The notes beneath the pieces were generated by a model that saw only the letters and a list, made by a program, of their open reading frames with translations, had not been told where the DNA came from and did no database searches. Of a stretch of DNA of 6,405 nucleotides, positions 5,977 through 6,405 are shown in pieces; positions within the stretch are counted from its first letter, which is position 1, and every line of letters starts with the position of its first letter. This DNA comes from Comamonadaceae bacterium (GTDB lineage: Bacteria > Pseudomonadota > Gammaproteobacteria > Burkholderiales > Burkholderiaceae_C): positions 1 through 6,405 of the forward strand of contig CANHGF010000152.1 of assembly GCA_947460065.1 (NCBI GenBank), written 5' to 3'. A program made the translations under genes and the position numbers.

Positions 5977-6405
5977 CGGGCACGAAGACATAGCCCACGC
6001 CCCAGACAGTCTGGATGTAGCGGGGCGCGCTGACGTCGGACTCGATGAGTTTGCGCAGGCGTGAGATCTGCACGTCCAGACTGCGGTCGAAAGGCTCAAA
6101 CTCGCGGCCGCGCGCCAGTTGCGCCAGGCGCTCGCGCGACAGCGGCTGGCGCGGGTGCCGCACCAGGGTCTTGAGCATGGCAAATTCGCCGGTGGTCAGG
6201 GGCAGGTCTTGCCCGTTTTTTTGGAGGCTGCGCAGACCGAGGTCGAAGGAAAAGGACCCGAAGCGCACCACCTCTTGTTCGCTCGAGGGTGCTCCTGGAA
6301 CCTCGGTGACCGGCCGGCGGCGCAGCACCGCATGGATGCGCGCCAGCAACTCGCGCGGGTTGAAGGGCTTGGCCAGGTAGTCGTCGGCGCCAACTTCCAG
6401 GCCGA
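5963..6405 (-). CDS. ompR: OmpR-like response regulator (C-terminal 146 residues; 5' end off window)
   Basis: This is the C-terminal part of an OmpR/PhoB-family transcription factor phosphorylated by the adjacent kinase. The visible part begins GLEVGADDYLAKPFNPRELL, the end of the receiver domain, including the switch Lys in AKPF; it corresponds to about residue 94 of E. coli OmpR. After a linker (RRRPVTEVPGAPSSEQE) the winged-helix DNA-binding domain shows LTTGEFAMLKTLVRHPRQPLS, LARGREFEPFDRSLDVQISR and YIQTVWGVGYVFVPDG. These match E. coli OmpR nearly word for word, and the C-terminal end falls at the same place, which is why I use the symbol. The phosphoacceptor Asp lies outside the window. 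The stop at 5963-5965 lies inside the kinase gene start, so the two are translationally coupled. Targets here are unknown. Confidence 0.93.
   Translation of the reverse strand, partial: GLEVGADDYLAKPFNPRELLARIHAVLRRRPVTEVPGAPSSEQEVVRFGSFSFDLGLRSLQKNGQDLPLTTGEFAMLKTLVRHPRQPLSRERLAQLARGREFEPFDRSLDVQISRLRKLIESDVSAPRYIQTVWGVGYVFVPDGSS

Noticed and set aside
5977..6183. Extension of the kinase frame upstream by 69 codons
   Set aside because: The added residues are Arg/Ser/Ala-rich without structure and overlap the OmpR-like DNA-binding domain in another frame; the ATG at 5974-5976 is the natural start.

Overview
The window is GC-rich bacterial chromosome with tightly packed housekeeping and signalling genes. 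Protein wording (Mfd, IspD, IspF and an OmpR/EnvZ pair) and gene order fit a betaproteobacterium of the Burkholderiales, most like Comamonadaceae. That placement is inferred from remembered family resemblance, not from a search.

Layout: (1) 1-3244, minus strand: mfd, the transcription-repair coupling factor, running off the left edge so that roughly the last 70-90 residues are missing. Its reading frame is continuous from the ATG at 3244 to base 2 except for one in-frame TAA at 2003-2005 (codon 414). About 110 bases before that stop in the direction of translation, an inverted pair of REP-like palindromic repeats (2114-2213) lies inside the coding sequence and is read through in frame as about 34 extra residues. 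(2) 3245-3328: an 84-base divergent intergenic region with an AT-rich island that could serve as the -10 element in both directions, next to a small hairpin. (3) 3329-4599, plus strand: ispD and ispF, overlapping by ATGA, two enzymes of the MEP isoprenoid pathway. (4) 4606-6405, minus strand: an EnvZ-like sensor kinase preceded by an OmpR-like response regulator that runs off the right edge. The regulator stop and the kinase start overlap by 14 bases.

How the genes work together: IspD makes CDP-methylerythritol; after the IspE step, not encoded here, IspF cyclises the product to MEcPP. The OmpR/EnvZ pair is a co-translated two-component system facing ispF tail to tail with only 6 bases between stop codons. 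Mfd would remove stalled RNA polymerase and recruit UvrA, but as read here it would end after the UvrB-like half, separated from the polymerase-binding and motor domains.

The most notable feature is the altered mfd: a REP-type doublet domesticated in frame in a conserved gene, followed by a nonsense codon. The stop could be a sequencing error, a strain mutation or early gene decay. I see no RNA genes, CRISPR arrays, insertion sequences or new multigene system.
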